This document shows positions 34,081 to 45,900 of a DNA stretch of 64,000 bases, piece after piece. The translations under genes and the position numbers were made by a program. The notes below the pieces were generated by a model that saw only the letters and a list, made by a program, of their open reading frames with translations, was not told where the DNA came from and did no database searches. The stretch spans positions 32,031,578 to 32,095,577 of the forward strand of contig NC_086378.1 of the NCBI RefSeq assembly GCF_036588685.1, given 5' to 3'. The DNA comes from Mytilus trossulus. Taxonomy: Eukaryota; Mollusca; Bivalvia; Mytilida; Mytilidae. Each line of letters begins with the position of its first letter. Positions within the stretch are counted from its first letter, which is position 1.

Positions 34081-37000
34081 TTTAACCTGGGCAACCAGTG
34101 ACAGCCAGGAAAGTCTGGATGACAACTGAGAACAGAACAGTGACAACCTGGAGAGACAGGAGACTTTCAGGAGAGACTGGGATCAAGGGGTGCAGAGGCT
34201 TGGCAGGCCGAAGCACATCTTCTGTGAGGAAGAACCCACTTACATCTAGCTATGGAACAATATATAATAAGACACCCCCAAGGTTGTGCGAGAGCGGGGG
34301 AGGATGAGCAACCTACAGGATTGGTAACACCGGAAACAACACAGGAACGAACAACGACTACGAATTTGAACAACGGAAATGTATGCATCTGTGGGAAAGT
34401 TTGCAAGAACCAACGAGGTCTGAAGATACATATGGGAAAGATGAAATGCAAGCCAAATCAGAGCATATCACAACGCACAGGGCAACCTGGTGAGACGGAG
34501 GAGGAGGTGGTTCAGGATACAAACCACAGCGACCACAGCCTCCATGTGTTGTACAATGAGGAGGACAGCATGGTAGAGGGGAATCAACAGGAAAAGGAGG
34601 GCTTAGACAACAACAGACAGCCACAAGAGCCAAAAAGAACACCAGACACAAGTGAGAACATAAGAAGAAAGAAAGTAAAATGGCCCAACAATAAAAGTAA
34701 AAGTGAATGGCAACAGTTTGATGAGGATGTGGATGCAATTTTGAACACAACATTGGCAGGTAACATAGACAGGAAGATAGAATTAATGACATCATTTATT
34801 TACAACATAGGTATGGACAGATTTGGTGCAGATGAGAAAGAGGTGGTGAGGCGAGAGGGTCAAAAGAACAGAAGAGAATCCAAAATAGCAAAGATGAGGA
34901 AAGACCTAAGGCAACTTAAGAAAAGATATAATCAGGCATCAGAGGATGAAAAACCAGCATTATCTGAGCTGAGGGACACCATCAGGAAGAAACTCAAGAT
35001 AACAAGGAGAGCAGAGAGAACTAGGAAAAGGAGGAAAAAGAGAGAGAAAGCAAGAGCTCAATTTACATCAGATCCTTTCCAATTTACATCAAGATTGTTG
35101 GGGAAGAAAGGATCAGGACAACTAAAAGCTAGTAAAGAGGAAGTAGAAGAATATTTAAGAGAAATGCACAGTGATCCAAAAAGGGAAGATGAACTCCCAG
35201 ATATAGAACAACTTATACGCCCGGAGGATCCAGAGCAGGTTTTTGATGAATCACCACCAAAGTTGAAAGAGGTAGTAGATGTTATCAAGAAAGGAAGGGC
35301 AGCATCAGCACCAGGTCCAAATGGAGTACCATATAAGGTATACAAGAACTGTCAGAGAATTACAAGACGTCTATGGAAGTTAATAAGAGTCATCTGGAGA
35401 AGAGGTCGACTAGCAGAGAGTTGGCACAATGCAGAAGGGTGCTTTATACCAAAGGAAGAGAAGTCAGAGACATTAAAACAGTTTAGAACCATCTCACTGT
35501 TAAATGTAGAAGGAAAGATATTTCTTGCTATTCTTGCTAAAAGGATGACAAACTACATGCTGAGCAACGAGTACATTGACATTGCAGTACAGAAAGGTGG
35601 GGTACCAGGTGTATCAGGCTGCATTGAACATACAAGCGTATTATCACAGATAATCCGAGAAGCGAAAGATTCAAAGGGAGAGCTCGCAGTTGTCTGGCTG
35701 GATTTAGCGAATGCATATGGGACAGTACCACACAAGTTAGTTGAGTTGATGCTGGAGAGATACCATGTACCTGACGGTGTAAGAGAGCTGATAAGAGAGT
35801 ACTTCAACCATCTGCAGCTGAGATTTACCGTTGGGGATTTTACAACATCATGGCAACGTTTAGAAGTGGGAATAGTGACAGGATGCACGATATCTGTCAT
35901 CCTTTTCTCCGCAGCAATGAATATGATTGTCAAGTCAGTAGAGAAGAAGAGCAGAGGTCCATGGATGAAGTCAGGAGTACGGCAACCACCAGGGAGAGCA
36001 TTCATGGATGATATGACAATAAGCACAAAGACAATTATCGAAGCCAGGTGGACACTACAAGAGCTTGATAAGATGATCACCTGGGCAAGAATGAAAGTGA
36101 AGCCTAGCAAATCCAGAAGTTTGGTAGTGAAGAATGGTAAAGTCAAAGAGGAAAGGTTTAAAATAGGAGACGAAATAATACCAACAGTCTCAGAGAAGCC
36201 AGTTAAGTGTCTCGGAAAATGGTTCAACAACACCTTGTCAGATAAGTTGAATGTGGAAGATACATATAAGCAGTTGGACGACTGGTTAAAGGCAGTAGAT
36301 AAGAGTGGACTACCAGGAAAGTACAAGGCATGGATTTACCAGCATGGGATATTGCCTTGGCTGCTGTGGCCACTTCTTGTGTATGATGTACCAATGACAA
36401 CGGTAGAGGGAATGGAAAGAATATCAAACAGTTACTTACGTAGATGGCTTGGAGTACCACGCAGTTTCAGCAGTGTGGGCCTATACAGTTTAGGAACCAA
36501 GTTACAGCTACCACTCAAGTCAATCACTGAGGAATTCAAGGTGACCAAGGTTAGACAACATCTGACGTTAAAAAACAGCAGGGATGAGAAAGTACGATCA
36601 GCAAAAGTAGAAATAAGAACTGGCAGGAAGTGGTCAACAAAGAAGACGATAGAAGATGCTGAGTCACGATTAAAACACAGTGAGATAGTGGGCAGAGTTG
36701 CAGTTGGAAGACAGGGGCTGGATGTTACACCTACAGCAAAATGGAGAACAGCAACAGTGGAAGAAAAAAGACATCTGGTACAGAAAGAGGTACGATCAAT
36801 GGAAGAAGAAAGTAGAATGGTAAAGGCAGTGAGTATGAAGAAGCAGGGAAGCTGGTTAAACTGGGAGGGAGCAAGACAGCAGAAGTTAGGATGGAATGAG
36901 ATCTGGAAGATGGAGCCACATAGGTTGCAATTTAAGCTGAAGTCAGTATATGATGTATTGCCAAGCCCAACAAATCTAGCAACATGGGGATTGATAGATG

Positions 37001-37827
37001 ACCCAAAGTGTGTTCTTTGTGGTAAGCCAGCAAACTTGGAGCACATCTTATCATCATGCTTGAGTGCTTTGAAAGACGGGAGGTATACATGGCGACACGA
37101 CAAGGTATTAGGGACACTAGCAGACACCTTAGAGAGAAACATCAGGAAGCCAAGGAAAAACAAGGAAGGACTTACTTTTGTCAATTTTGTTAAGGAAGGA
37201 GAGAAAGGTCAGAAGAAGAAGGTGGAAGGAAGTGGTTTATTGGTAACAGCAACTGATTGGCAAATGTTGGTAGATCTTAAACAGAAGTTACAATTCCCTC
37301 CACAGATTGCAGTAACAAACCAGAGACCTGACATCGTCATTTGGTCCGCCTCAACAAAACAGGCAATCCTGCTGGAACTAACTGTACCATGGGAAGAAAG
37401 AATAGAAGATGCCTACGAGAGAAAGAGACTGAAGTACCAAGATCTACTTGCAGAATGTAGAGACAATGGATGGCGGGTTTGGTTATTTCCAGTGGAAGTG
37501 GGAAGCAGAGGGTTTGTTGGACAGTCTATGTGGCGAGCATTGAGAGCACTTGGTATTGTTGGAGGGGAAAGAAGTAAACTGATAGGGAACTTGTGTAAAG
37601 AGGCAGAGACAGCATCGATGTGGTTATGGAGGAAAAGGTCAGAACAGTGGAAGCAGTAAAGTGTAGTGGCAGGGATGGATAGCCAAGACGTGGTTTCGGG
37701 CTGGGACTTGATCACCCCAGTCGGCGCACCTCTGGAGGTTGTAGTGGACAGCGCCGAAACAGCCGAGGAAGGAGGATTCACCTGAAGACGGAACCACGCA
37801 TCTTTCCAACAGGATGTATTAAGGTAA
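34081..37827 (+). mobile_element. Apparently full-length REL-endonuclease non-LTR retrotransposon
   Basis: A 3.75-kb element: ~170-base 5' leader, one long ORF, and a ~168-base 3' UTR that is the same as in the truncated copy. No LTRs. The domain order of zinc finger, RT, Cys-rich motif and restriction-like endonuclease is that of the R2/R4/NeSL/CRE group of LINEs, which often insert at preferred targets. Which clade is not certain from sequence reading; an R4/Rex6- or NeSL-like lineage is plausible. Confidence 0.82.
34252..37659 (+). CDS. Retrotransposon polyprotein: zinc finger, RT, REL endonuclease
   Basis: An intact 1135-aa frame. Landmarks: N-terminal Cys/His finger CICGKVC...H...C at ~44-66; a basic, coiled-coil-like region ~200-270 rich in KR; RT with 'GCFIPKEEKSETLKQFRTIS' at ~395, LDLANAYGTVPH at ~483, and AFMDDMTI at ~583 (an unusual F-M-D-D box instead of FADD/YADD, both Asp kept); thumb 'WARMKVKPSKSRSLV'; CVLCGKPANLEHILSSC at ~920; PD-(D/E)xK-type endonuclease with RPDIV at ~1024, LLELTVPWE at ~1039 and a K..KY helix. 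All catalytic residues appear present and there are no stops, so the copy may be active. The start is the first ATG in frame; upstream leader has no other long ORF. Its minus-strand open frames are shadows. Confidence 0.9.
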   Translation: MEQYIIRHPQGCARAGEDEQPTGLVTPETTQERTTTTNLNNGNVCICGKVCKNQRGLKIHMGKMKCKPNQSISQRTGQPGETEEEVVQDTNHSDHSLHVLYNEEDSMVEGNQQEKEGLDNNRQPQEPKRTPDTSENIRRKKVKWPNNKSKSEWQQFDEDVDAILNTTLAGNIDRKIELMTSFIYNIGMDRFGADEKEVVRREGQKNRRESKIAKMRKDLRQLKKRYNQASEDEKPALSELRDTIRKKLKITRRAERTRKRRKKREKARAQFTSDPFQFTSRLLGKKGSGQLKASKEEVEEYLREMHSDPKREDELPDIEQLIRPEDPEQVFDESPPKLKEVVDVIKKGRAASAPGPNGVPYKVYKNCQRITRRLWKLIRVIWRRGRLAESWHNAEGCFIPKEEKSETLKQFRTISLLNVEGKIFLAILAKRMTNYMLSNEYIDIAVQKGGVPGVSGCIEHTSVLSQIIREAKDSKGELAVVWLDLANAYGTVPHKLVELMLERYHVPDGVRELIREYFNHLQLRFTVGDFTTSWQRLEVGIVTGCTISVILFSAAMNMIVKSVEKKSRGPWMKSGVRQPPGRAFMDDMTISTKTIIEARWTLQELDKMITWARMKVKPSKSRSLVVKNGKVKEERFKIGDEIIPTVSEKPVKCLGKWFNNTLSDKLNVEDTYKQLDDWLKAVDKSGLPGKYKAWIYQHGILPWLLWPLLVYDVPMTTVEGMERISNSYLRRWLGVPRSFSSVGLYSLGTKLQLPLKSITEEFKVTKVRQHLTLKNSRDEKVRSAKVEIRTGRKWSTKKTIEDAESRLKHSEIVGRVAVGRQGLDVTPTAKWRTATVEEKRHLVQKEVRSMEEESRMVKAVSMKKQGSWLNWEGARQQKLGWNEIWKMEPHRLQFKLKSVYDVLPSPTNLATWGLIDDPKCVLCGKPANLEHILSSCLSALKDGRYTWRHDKVLGTLADTLERNIRKPRKNKEGLTFVNFVKEGEKGQKKKVEGSGLLVTATDWQMLVDLKQKLQFPPQIAVTNQRPDIVIWSASTKQAILLELTVPWEERIEDAYERKRLKYQDLLAECRDNGWRVWLFPVEVGSRGFVGQSMWRALRALGIVGGERSKLIGNLCKEAETASMWLWRKRSEQWKQ

Positions 37828-38164
37828 AAGTCAGTGCTATGTTGTCATACGCGTGCTCTTGAAAATAACTAAACATGAATTGGTAAATTAATTTCGATTT
37901 TCGGAAAACTAAAGAGCACAGCGATCTTTGACTCAAGTCTTTATATGGCATATGTGGATTTTTTTTGGGGATAGAAATAGAAAAAACACTGTAGTGGTAC
38001 ATCAGATTAAGACTACATAATACTACATGTGCAACCTATGCAAGACGTTTCGGACTCACTGCCGCAGTTTCAAAACAGTTTTAATTAAATATGTATATGC
38101 ATATCTATTTAGAACAATATACAAAAAGTGTCCGGGCTGAATCGACTATTACCGAAACGTCTCG

Positions 38165-38982
38165 AAAGTTACAGTCAATTTCGGCCATAGTTTTGTAACG
38201 TCGTTTCGGCTATACTATTATTTCGGTTATACTATGTAAAGTCGTTTCGGCCATACGGTCAGTTCGGCCATACTCTGTAAAGTCGTTTCGGCCATACTGT
38301 CGCGGTCATAACTTTATAAAGTCGTTTCGACATACTGTCAGTTAGGCCGTACAGTTGGAAAGTCGTTTCGGCCATACTGTTAGTTCGCCGGGTCATACTT
38401 TGTAAAGTCGTTTCGGCCATACTGTTATAGTTCGGTCATACTTTGTAAAGTCGCTTCGGCCCGATACTGGAAGTTCGGCTATACTTTGTTAATTTGTTTC
38501 GGTCATACTGTCAGCTCGGTCATACTTTGTAAAGTTGTTTCGGTCATGCTGTCAGTTCGGCGATACGTTGTAAAGTCGTTTCGGGCATACTGTTAATAGG
38601 GACGACATCAAAAGTTCAATGTAGAATAAAAAACCTGCGTTTCGGCCATACTGTTAGGGACGACATCAAAAGATCAATGTAGAATAAAAAACTTAATTCA
38701 TATAGTTTTTTCACTGACCCCCTCCCCCCCCCCCCCTTTCCACCCTCTTAACTTAATTTGGGAAAAATTGATTGACCAATAAGGATATATAAAATCGATG
38801 TCAATTAAACAAAACATGCAGCAATTTTGACCCCACCCCCAAAGAATTTGAATTAAGTTTATTTATCCTTATTGATTTTTTTATGTCGTCCCTTAGTTCG
38901 GTCATATTTTGTAAAGTAGTTTCGGCCATACTTTGTTAAGTCGTTTCGGCCAGGCTGTCAGTTTAATTGGCCATACTTTTTG
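38165..38982 (+). repeat. ~41-bp minisatellite 'gtttcggccatactgtcagttcgg'-type
   Basis: About a dozen degenerate units alternate 'aagtcgtttcggccatac' with 'tgtcagttcggccatac' and 'tttgtaaag'. The array runs from about 38165 to 38600 and resumes at 38893-38982 after an inserted MITE. A partial MITE end also lies within the array at 38597-38634. The array sits upstream of the cryptochrome gene. Confidence 0.85.
38657..38892. mobile_element. MITE with TTA target duplication (Harbinger-type)
   Basis: 236 bp bounded by inverted repeats: left gggacgacatcaaaagatca, right the reverse complement of gggacgacataaaaaaatca, about 26 bp in all. TTA flanks both ends (38654-38656 and 38893-38895). The uninterrupted minisatellite unit at about 38386 reads 'actgttagttcg', i.e. 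the empty site. TTA duplications are typical of PIF/Harbinger elements. It contains a long C run (about 38724-38739). Confidence 0.8.
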
Positions 38983-39109
38983 ATACAAATTTGATGAATC
39001 CGGAGACGTTTTTCTAATATTGATTATCGATTTTAACATAAATATGATGCCCATAAAATTCTAAAAATTGATTAAAATATACATAATTTTATTTATTCTA
39101 TCGTTTAAT

Positions 39110-39560
39110 TGTATAATATCACAGTTTTTCTTAGTTGTTGTTGGTGTTTGGGGTATTCGGCGGTGTTCGGTGGTGTGCGATGGTGTTCGGTGGTGAAAAG
39201 ACCCACCCCTTTGTAAATGCTTGAATTGGCAGCTCGTGTATTATATGAGGGTGGTAATGGGGGTACCTTCATGATGAATCACGGTAAAATTTCTTGCCAA
39301 ATGACGTTATTTAAACGGTACTTTTTGGGGGCATCACGATAAAATATGTACTTCCCTTTAGACAATAAAACAATTAGATGATTTTGACGAATCACGGTAA
39401 TTTGTTTCCAAAAATAACGGTAACGATGATTATTTGAGATCTCTGACGAATCACGGAAAGGATATTTTGAAGAATCACGGTTAAATTTTAATCAATTTGA
39501 CGCTAACGGTAGCCGAAATCTACCGTTTGACGCCTGACGATAAATTAATAGCGTGCGCCT
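39110..39560. repeat. Degenerate 'gaatcacggtaa' and 'ggtgttcggtggtg' repeats
   Basis: 'gtgttcggtggtg' occurs about three times at 39145-39200. From 39275 to 39480 the words 'gaatcacggtaa' or 'catcacgataa' recur about five times at irregular spacing. The stretch ends at 'aattaatagcgtgcgcctacg', a word also found at 32031-32052. No ORF. Confidence 0.55.
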
Positions 39561-39940
39561 ACGATTTATACAGAATGAACATAATATCATTTTTTTGATT
39601 TTTTTGCGAAGTTCCTTTGATTTGAGAACAAATTCGTGTCGATATAATCTATTTTTTTCAAGAATACCTTAACATATAATTGAAATTATGGCTGATCACT
39701 GCATTTCAGCCTCAGAAAGTAATCTTCAAAATGATTTGCTGTACCTAAAGAGGAAGAAGACTAGTACACTAGTATGTGTACATATTTCAGATACAACTTT
39801 ATCTGTGTCAACCTAAAAACAATTTTCTAACGCACCGAATCTGATATCAGTAATGAAGAAACAAGAGAATTTCCGAGATCATCAGTTCCGAACAGAATTG
39901 CATAACGTAAACATTGCAGATGATAACTGATGAATGAACC

Positions 39941-42900
39941 ATGAGTTCTGTTTGGTTTTCATTAGGGAGAGAATCTCAAGAGATTTTGAATCAATATTCA
40001 AATGGGAGTTGTGAAGCAGACGAATGCTTTTGCATGATCATGTCAATTGAAGGCTACGACAAAACACGAAACCATTTCATAAACTTTATTGAGAACCTGA
40101 AAATTACAAAGCCGATTTTACATAACGGTCTGGTTACCGTCTTCAAGAATTACTTCTCTGAAACAGAAGCTTTACATTCGAAGTCTAATGAAGCAGTTGG
40201 TTGCAGTGTTGAAAATGGGTTCCTTACAAGCGACTTTGGCTTTGAACTTGACATGGAGCTAGCTAAATCATTGTCTCTGTCAGACTCTAATCCTAAAAAG
40301 ACCAATACACCACCACTCTATGATTCCAGCAATGAACCTTCTGGTTCAGCTTTGCATAACATGACTAAAAAAACAAAAAACAATAAATCAATACCAGATT
40401 CCTTTAATGGAAGCATTGAGAAAAATGATGAACACACAAAAACTAGCATCCCTGGACTTCAGGTTGCAAATCATAAACATAAAAAGAAAAAGAAGAAAGG
40501 AAATGCACTACCAAGACAAATAAGTAATCCTCCTGTTATTTATTGGTTAAGAAGAGACTTGCGGATGTATGATAATCCCGCTTTAGTAGCTGCTGCCTCA
40601 TCCAATGCTCCAGTGCTATTAGTTTTCATATGGTCTGACCATGAAGAAGATCCTTTAGATGTTGTCGCTACAGGTGGGGCTACTAAACTATGGCTTCATT
40701 ACGCCCTCAAGTTTCTTAACCAGTCCTTTGTTGAGAAGTTTGGCAATGGGATTTTGTATTATAATACAAAGACTGAAGACAGTCACAATATTATGAAGCA
40801 AATCATTCAACAAACTGGTGCAAATACTTTGTTTATTAATGATGTTTATGAACCCTTTTTGAATGAAAGAGATGATGCTTTATGTAACAAATTAACCAAG
40901 TCAGGAGTACAATGCAATAGGTTTCATTCTTATTTGCTGCATGAACCATCATCTATAAACACAGAATCTCTAGGGATGAGGGGCATAGGGTCAGTTACTC
41001 ATTTCATGGAATGCTCTCGTCAATCTGCAGTTGAACCAATAGGTCATCCAATAGAAACTCCAGGAATCTTACCGAAATGTTTGTCTTTACCAAACTCTCA
41101 AAACCTTGATGAACTTGAATTAGCAAATATGCCAAGAAGAAAAAATGGTAGTGTGGTAAGATATATTCTAATTTACTCCGATAATTCAGTTGTCACAACA
41201 ATCTGAGAATACTATAACTATGTGTTATAGTAGTCTCAGCAACAATATACATGTACTTGCATGTCACATTCTAGAAGAAAATTCAAAATTAATTTGAGTT
41301 TTGAAAACATGTTATTGTATAGTGTGTATCCCTTGTCAATTTCAGGTTTTCTTTCAATATTTTAAAAGGATATCAAGGGTATTTGGGTTTGCCATACCAT
41401 TCTTTAAGTCAGACTTATATTGTCCCTCAGGCTTGATTTGTTTGGTTGATATAAATAAGGTGCATGCTGATGCAGTAACTTAATTTGACTAAAACTTCAA
41501 GTATTTAAGAAGGATTCAATCTGGATAAATTCCTTCAAAAACAGTGTGCGAGTTCACTGTTGAGAATGAATCTCATATATATATAATTAACTTGAAAATA
41601 AAATAAGTTGTAAATATGCACCAAATGGGACAATTCTTCTTTAAAATTGTATGTTAAATACATGTACTCCAAAAACAGAAAAAAAAACGGTTAAACCACT
41701 TTAATTCTTAAGGCTACCTGATCAAGACTTGTCTTTTAAAATGAGACATGTGAAGTCCAGTATACATATATTCATCTTATTCTATCAATAGGTACTTTCA
41801 TTTTCAAAAAAGTCTTATGTTATTTTAGAATTTAGGAGACAGTGTGTCACTTTATCTCATATGAATTGCTAATTCTGCAGACTTTAATCCATGTATGTAC
41901 ATGTATTTGGCTTCCTGACATCTGAATTTTAAAGCTTTAAATTGCAAAAATGAATTGAGTATGAAAATGGTGAATGTGTCAAAGCGACAACCTGACCAAA
42001 GTCAAATAGCAGAAAACAGCACAAGGCCACTAATGGGTCTTCAACACAGCAAGACAATATTGACAGGAGGGGGGCTTCAGAGAGCCCTTAAACACAAATG
42101 TTAAATCTTTCATGATGTTCAATGGACTGTATAGTCCTTATCATTGTCAATGATTTCAAGACAAATAATTGAGACAAACATTTGCACCTGTTCTAAGTCA
42201 GGAATCTGATGTACAGTAGACTCAGTAGTTGTTGTTTGTTTATGTAATTTATATGTGTTTCTCATTTCTTGTTTTTGATATAGATAAGACTGTTGGTTTT
42301 CCTGTTTGAATGATTTTACACGCCTAGTAATTTTTTGGGCCCTTTATAGCTTGTTGTTCGGTGTGAGCCAAGGCTCTGTGTTGAAGGCCGAACTTTGACC
42401 TATAATGTTTGTTTTTTTATTTTAAATTGTTATTTGGATGGAGAATTGTCACATTGGCACTCACACCACATAGATCTGCCAATATCTATGTATCATCAAT
42501 GCCCAAGGATTGGGTTTTTATTTTCATCATGCTAATGAGTTTTCAACTACCTGACTTCTGTAATTTACATGTATTTTGTAAGGAAAGTTTTGTGCCAGTC
42601 TAATTATTGCTACATTGTATGCTTGTGGTAGCTATATAACATGAATAATAGATCTTTTGAAAATAGTAAAATTGTTATAATGACACAATAAAGATACTGC
42701 CCCTTTTTAGTCCCAAACATTGACTAAGCAAATCCCTAACAACATCATGACCATAGGGTATATTTTTTACCTTGCACTTCTTAACCTATGAAACATTTAG
42801 AAGTGTAAACATGTACAAAATATACATGAACCTAAACATTGTAAAGACATATACATTTATTAGCTTTATGTATTCTTGCTAAGACATGCATTTACATGTA

Positions 42901-45900
42901 AACATGTACATGTCAACTATTGCGCCAAATTTTAGTTCTGTTATTAACACCTGCATACAGAACATGTTGTAATTTGATGATTTATGATTATAGATTGATT
43001 GGGCTGCTCCTATTGTAAAGTCCTGGAATTTTAGCGAAGATGGTGCATGGGATGCTCTTGGATCCTTTCTCACTGAAGGTTTGTACACATACTCTTATTA
43101 TTTACATGTACATACTGTGGATTTATTATGATTTGTTTTAAACCAATTGTGGATATATAAAAAAGAAGATGTGGTATAGTTTAGTTTAAACATATTTGTT
43201 TATAGTGGATTGGGAAACAAGTTTTTACAACTTATATTAATCCCTTTCCACTTTGTGGGTGCGAGTACTGCCTTGTAGCGGCATTAGCCTACTCTTTTTC
43301 GAAATCTACAAGGGTGTCTTTAACGTGCAAGAGATATGGCTCTCTCTTAACACGGGTCAGCCATTTATCGTCCCCGTCCGACGGACTATCATCGTTTCCT
43401 CAAGACCATACTCGCAAATGGTGTCAAGGGAGAGCCGAAAATTGAGTTCCTGAAATTTTCATCCCAAACGGGAATCGAACCAGTACCCTTTGTGTTAGTA
43501 GTCCGATGCACTAACCACTACACCACGGCTCTCTCACATGTGGTATGATTGCCAATGAGACAACTATCCACCAAAGACAAAAGAAACACAGACAGTAACA
43601 ACTATAGGTCACCGTACGGCCTTCAACAAAGAAAAGCCCATTATGCATAGTCAGCTTTAAAAGGCCCTGATAATACATCATTTGTACATGTAAAAATGTT
43701 GGGGAACCATGATTTAAGTGTTAAATGAAATACAAATTTTCGAAAGACTTGTATACAAATGCAGATTTTGGCAAAACTACAAAATAAAATATCCACTAAA
43801 GTTTAGTTTATCATCAATCCATATAATTGGTACTATCGAAAATAAAAGAATTCACACTTTCTAATAGAATGTCAATACTTAAAATTTTCCACGTAATCAC
43901 CATGTATCATCAGTACAGCAGATGTAGGTACTAACCAAGGGGCATAATCGATTTTGACCTGACACAGTAATGAAAATCTTTGTTTTGCTTTATCAATATA
44001 CAATGTACATTTCTCAACATTTGAAATTCCAGCTCTCAAATAATTTTTGCATTGATTTTTTCTTATTTATTAAACAACTTTTATATTCTTATAAATGTAT
44101 AAGAACAATTAACTTGTAGATGTGCAAATAGTTGTGAATGTCAACACCAACTTTCAATTTCGATACAGTTGTCGGGACATTTTCATGTTTAACTGAAAGA
44201 AAGCTTATACAGGGCAAAAGTAAAAGTTACCTATATCATAAACCTACCTGTAACCTACTCATTGCTTGAAACTTTTTGGCTAATAAATGAGTATGAAAAT
44301 AAAGTTTTTGTGTACGGTGTACAACAATCTAACTATGCACTGTACAGAAGGGTTTATGTGGTCAGCTGAACACTGTACACAACGTTGTTTTTTTCGGAAG
44401 AAAATATTGGAAAATAACATATATATGTAAGATGTCAATGCCAATTTTTGAAACAGCTATACTTTTTACACACACACACTGGCCTTCTATCAGATAAAGA
44501 GTTGCATGAATATAGAATTATATCAGATGAGACAAGGGCCAACTTCTTTGACAAGTATTTGCACATGTTTTTTTTAGTAATCGTTCCTGTTTTGGGAAAA
44601 CAACGAGACATCTCTTATCATCAACTTACGACCAAATCATTTCTTAAAACAACAATTATATTTAGATTGAAGTACACATTAATATTATGTGAATAAAACA
44701 AAGATTTTCTTTACCGTTTAAGGTCAAAATCGCTCATGCCCGCTTGGTTGGTACTTATATCTGCTGTACGATGATACAGCATGTACAGGGTGATAATGTT
44801 TCATCTCATATAACAAAATAACCATCACTTGAATTTATCTAATCAAATTTTCACCCTTATTTTTCCTGTGTACAAGCTTTAACTAAAATTCCAAAATATT
44901 CTATCACAAGAACATGTCCATAGTACACAGATGCCCCGCCTGCACTATCATTCAATATGTTCAGTGGACCGTGAAATTGGGGTCAAAAATCTAATCTGGC
45001 AAGAAAATTAGAAAGATCATATCATAGGGAATATGTGTACTAACTTTCTAGTTGGTTGGACTTCAACTTCATCAAAAACTTCCTTGACCAAAACCTTTAA
45101 CCTGAACCAGGACAGATGAACAGAATAATGAAGCGATGGGCGGAAGGAAAAACGAACATATGGATGCACAAAACAAAAAACATAATGCCCCTACAACTAT
45201 TTTAGGTGGGGCATGAAAACACTGAATAAAAAAAATAATGGTGCTTTGAAACACCCAAAATATATTTATGACTCTAGAACCTTTTACTGAAATGAAATAA
45301 ATGATTAATATCCTACAACAGTGAATTCAAGGGAATATTTTTTTCAACCCTCTTTCGTACGCAACCAATTGGGACGTATGACTCTGATTTGGACTTGGTG
45401 GTTCTCATCATATTACATCTAAAGAAGACTTTTTTGTTGAATTAACTGAATGTGATTTTTTTCTTTGTAATACTGGTGATTTCAAACATTACTGTCAAGG
45501 TTTGTCATAATCATTTCAATAGCTTGATGAGACTGTCATTAAAGTGAGAGGGTTAGCGCTATAGAACCAGGTTTAATCTACCATTTTCTACATTTGAAAA
45601 TGCCTATACCAAGTCAGGAATACTAGTATGACAGTTCTTGTCAATTCGTTTTTGATGCGTTTTGTTATTTGATTTTGCCATGTGATTATGGACTTTCCAA
45701 ATTGATTTTCCTCTAAGTTCAGTATTTTTGCGATCTTACTTTTTGAGAAAAATCTAGTATAATGTAAGACGACATCTACAACAATTCGAGCAAAATTTCT
45801 CCAAAAATCTAAATCAAACTGCATCATGATAGAATATACACAGCTACTTTTGCATAGTTACTATTTCAGTACCAAAAATATGTAGTACTGGAAATCTACT

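Noticed and set aside
32667-37781. Several long minus-strand ORFs opposite the REL-type LINE
   Set aside because: They are shadows of the sense ORF: they recur at the same place in both copies and show no family features.
38165-38982. CRISPR-like array
   Set aside because: The repeats are head-to-tail with no spacers and diverge gradually; it is a minisatellite with an inserted MITE.
43465-43537. tRNA gene on the minus strand (A and B boxes)
   Set aside because: The tRNA-like part is the head of a 360-bp SINE with a target duplication, and a complete cloverleaf with acceptor pairing is not evident.
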